NCBI GenBank assembly: GCA_028290595.1
Contig: JAQGJO010000535.1
Location: forward strand, 1 to 5,544
DNA: 5,544 nucleotides
Source: Hyphomicrobiales bacterium
GTDB lineage: Bacteria > Pseudomonadota > Alphaproteobacteria > Rhizobiales > Beijerinckiaceae
Reading direction: 5' to 3'
Shown here piece after piece: positions 4,830 to 5,544 of this stretch. The notes beneath the pieces are model-generated. The model worked only from the letters and a program-made list of their open reading frames with translations, had not been told where the DNA came from and did no database searches. Position numbers and translations under genes: made by a program. Position 1 is the stretch's first letter. Each line of letters begins with the position of its first letter.

Positions 4830-5544
4830 GTGGGCAAGATCGCGGTCGCCGCTTTTTCGGTTGTGTTGAGCGCAGCAGCGCACCATGGCGCAGTTGCGCA
4901 AGAAGCCATCGCCCAATTCTACAAGGGCAAGACGGTCACAATCATCGTGGGCACCTCGGCCGGCGGCGGCTACGACACCTATGCGCGCACCTTGGCGCGC
5001 TTCATGGGCAAGCATCTCGCGGGCGCGCCGACGATCATCGTCGCCAACATGCCTGGCGCCGGCAGCAATATCATGGCCGCCAATGTCGCAGTGACCGCGC
5101 TGAAGGATGGCACGGTGATCGGCGCGCCGTTCTCGACGCAGCCGCTGGCCGGCATTCTCGAGGATGCGGCACGCCTGCGCTACGACCCGGTGAAGCTGAA
5201 CTATCTCGGCAGCGCGACGACGGATTATTTCCTCTGCGTCGCCAATCCCGCCGCTCCGGCCAAGACATTCGCCGATACGTTCAAGACCGAGATCGTCATG
5301 GGCGGCACCGCCGAGACCGGCTCCACCGGCTATCTGCCGATCTTGCTCAACAATGTGCTCGGCACCAGGTTCAAGCCGGTCTTCGGTTATCCCGGAAGCC
5401 GCGAGATCATGACGGCAATCGAGAAGGGCGAGCTTCACGGCATGTGCGGCATCAATCTGGCGAGCATCAAATCACAATATGCCAACCTGATCAGCGAGAA
5501 CAAGATCCACATCATCGCACAGGAAAACGCCAACGGCGTCGACG
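4830..5544 (+). CDS. Second TctC/Bug-family periplasmic receptor, cut by the window edge
   Basis: The frame is open from a GTG at 4830 to the last base, giving 238 codons of an expected 340 or so. AAGGGA (4818-4823) lies 6 nt upstream of the GTG. The product starts with a signal peptide (Lys3, core IAVAAFSVVLSAAA, cleavage likely after AVA at residue 23). The mature part repeats the landmarks of the receptor at 281-1324: FYKGK at 30-34, GTSAGGGYDTYARTLAR at 41-57 with conserved Asp49, NMPGAGS at 73-79, then LKDGTV, GGTAETGSTG and GYPGSREI followed by IEKGE. It is a clear paralogue of that gene, but with many substitutions around the loops that line the ligand pocket (GGGYDTYAR against GGTYDLYAR, GGTAETGST against GATGGSTSS), so the ligand probably differs. 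It is divergent from the FAD oxidoreductase across a 160-bp gap. TctA/TctB membrane genes could follow beyond the right edge, which I cannot see. Confidence 0.88.
   Translation, partial: MGKIAVAAFSVVLSAAAHHGAVAQEAIAQFYKGKTVTIIVGTSAGGGYDTYARTLARFMGKHLAGAPTIIVANMPGAGSNIMAANVAVTALKDGTVIGAPFSTQPLAGILEDAARLRYDPVKLNYLGSATTDYFLCVANPAAPAKTFADTFKTEIVMGGTAETGSTGYLPILLNNVLGTRFKPVFGYPGSREIMTAIEKGELHGMCGINLASIKSQYANLISENKIHIIAQENANGVD

Noticed and set aside
4827..5438. 203-codon minus-strand open frame opposite the second receptor
   Set aside because: The plus strand encodes a signal peptide and full receptor landmarks; the antisense frame shows none.

Overview
The window looks like an accessory catabolic and transport locus from a GC-rich alphaproteobacterium. 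Codon use is strongly biased to G/C in third positions, and every protein resembles Rhizobiales families. Between two convergent genes lies a palindromic repeat (core CTCATCCTGAGGAGC ... GCGTCTCGAAGGA) of a kind I associate with Bradyrhizobium, Rhodopseudomonas and relatives. The assignment to that group is from memory and was not searched.

Layout. Positions 149 to 1 (minus) hold the first 49 codons of a short-chain dehydrogenase/reductase. A 131-bp divergent intergenic region (150-280) separates it from a plus-strand pair: a TctC/Bug-type periplasmic receptor (281-1324) and a class II aldolase/adducin-family metalloenzyme (1335-2096), whose ribosome binding site overlaps the receptor's stop codon. 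Positions 2097-2245 hold a double palindromic repeat between convergent genes. On the minus strand, an FAD-dependent oxidoreductase (4669-3305) is followed 21 nt later by an AfuA/FbpA-type ABC periplasmic binding protein (3283-2246). A second divergent intergenic region (4670-4829) carries two GC-rich dyads. Beyond it a second TctC/Bug-type receptor (4830 onward) runs off the right edge.

How the genes may work together. There are three secreted binding proteins from two unrelated transporter superfamilies and three cytoplasmic enzymes: an NAD(P)-dependent SDR, a zinc-type aldolase or decarboxylase, and a flavin oxidoreductase. This fits uptake and oxidative or aldol breakdown of small organic acids, possibly hydroxy acids or aromatic carboxylates. 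The substrate cannot be read from the sequence. No TctA/TctB membrane subunits, ABC permease or ATPase, or dedicated regulator are encoded here, so the receptors must use membrane parts outside the window or elsewhere in the genome.

I see no wholly new system. The most notable signals are non-coding: an inverted pair of repeat units whose central stems differ in sequence but both keep perfect pairing, and a 17-bp dyad centred exactly in the 19-bp spacer of a candidate promoter for the oxidoreductase operon. No tRNA, rRNA, CRISPR array, insertion sequence or integrase was found.
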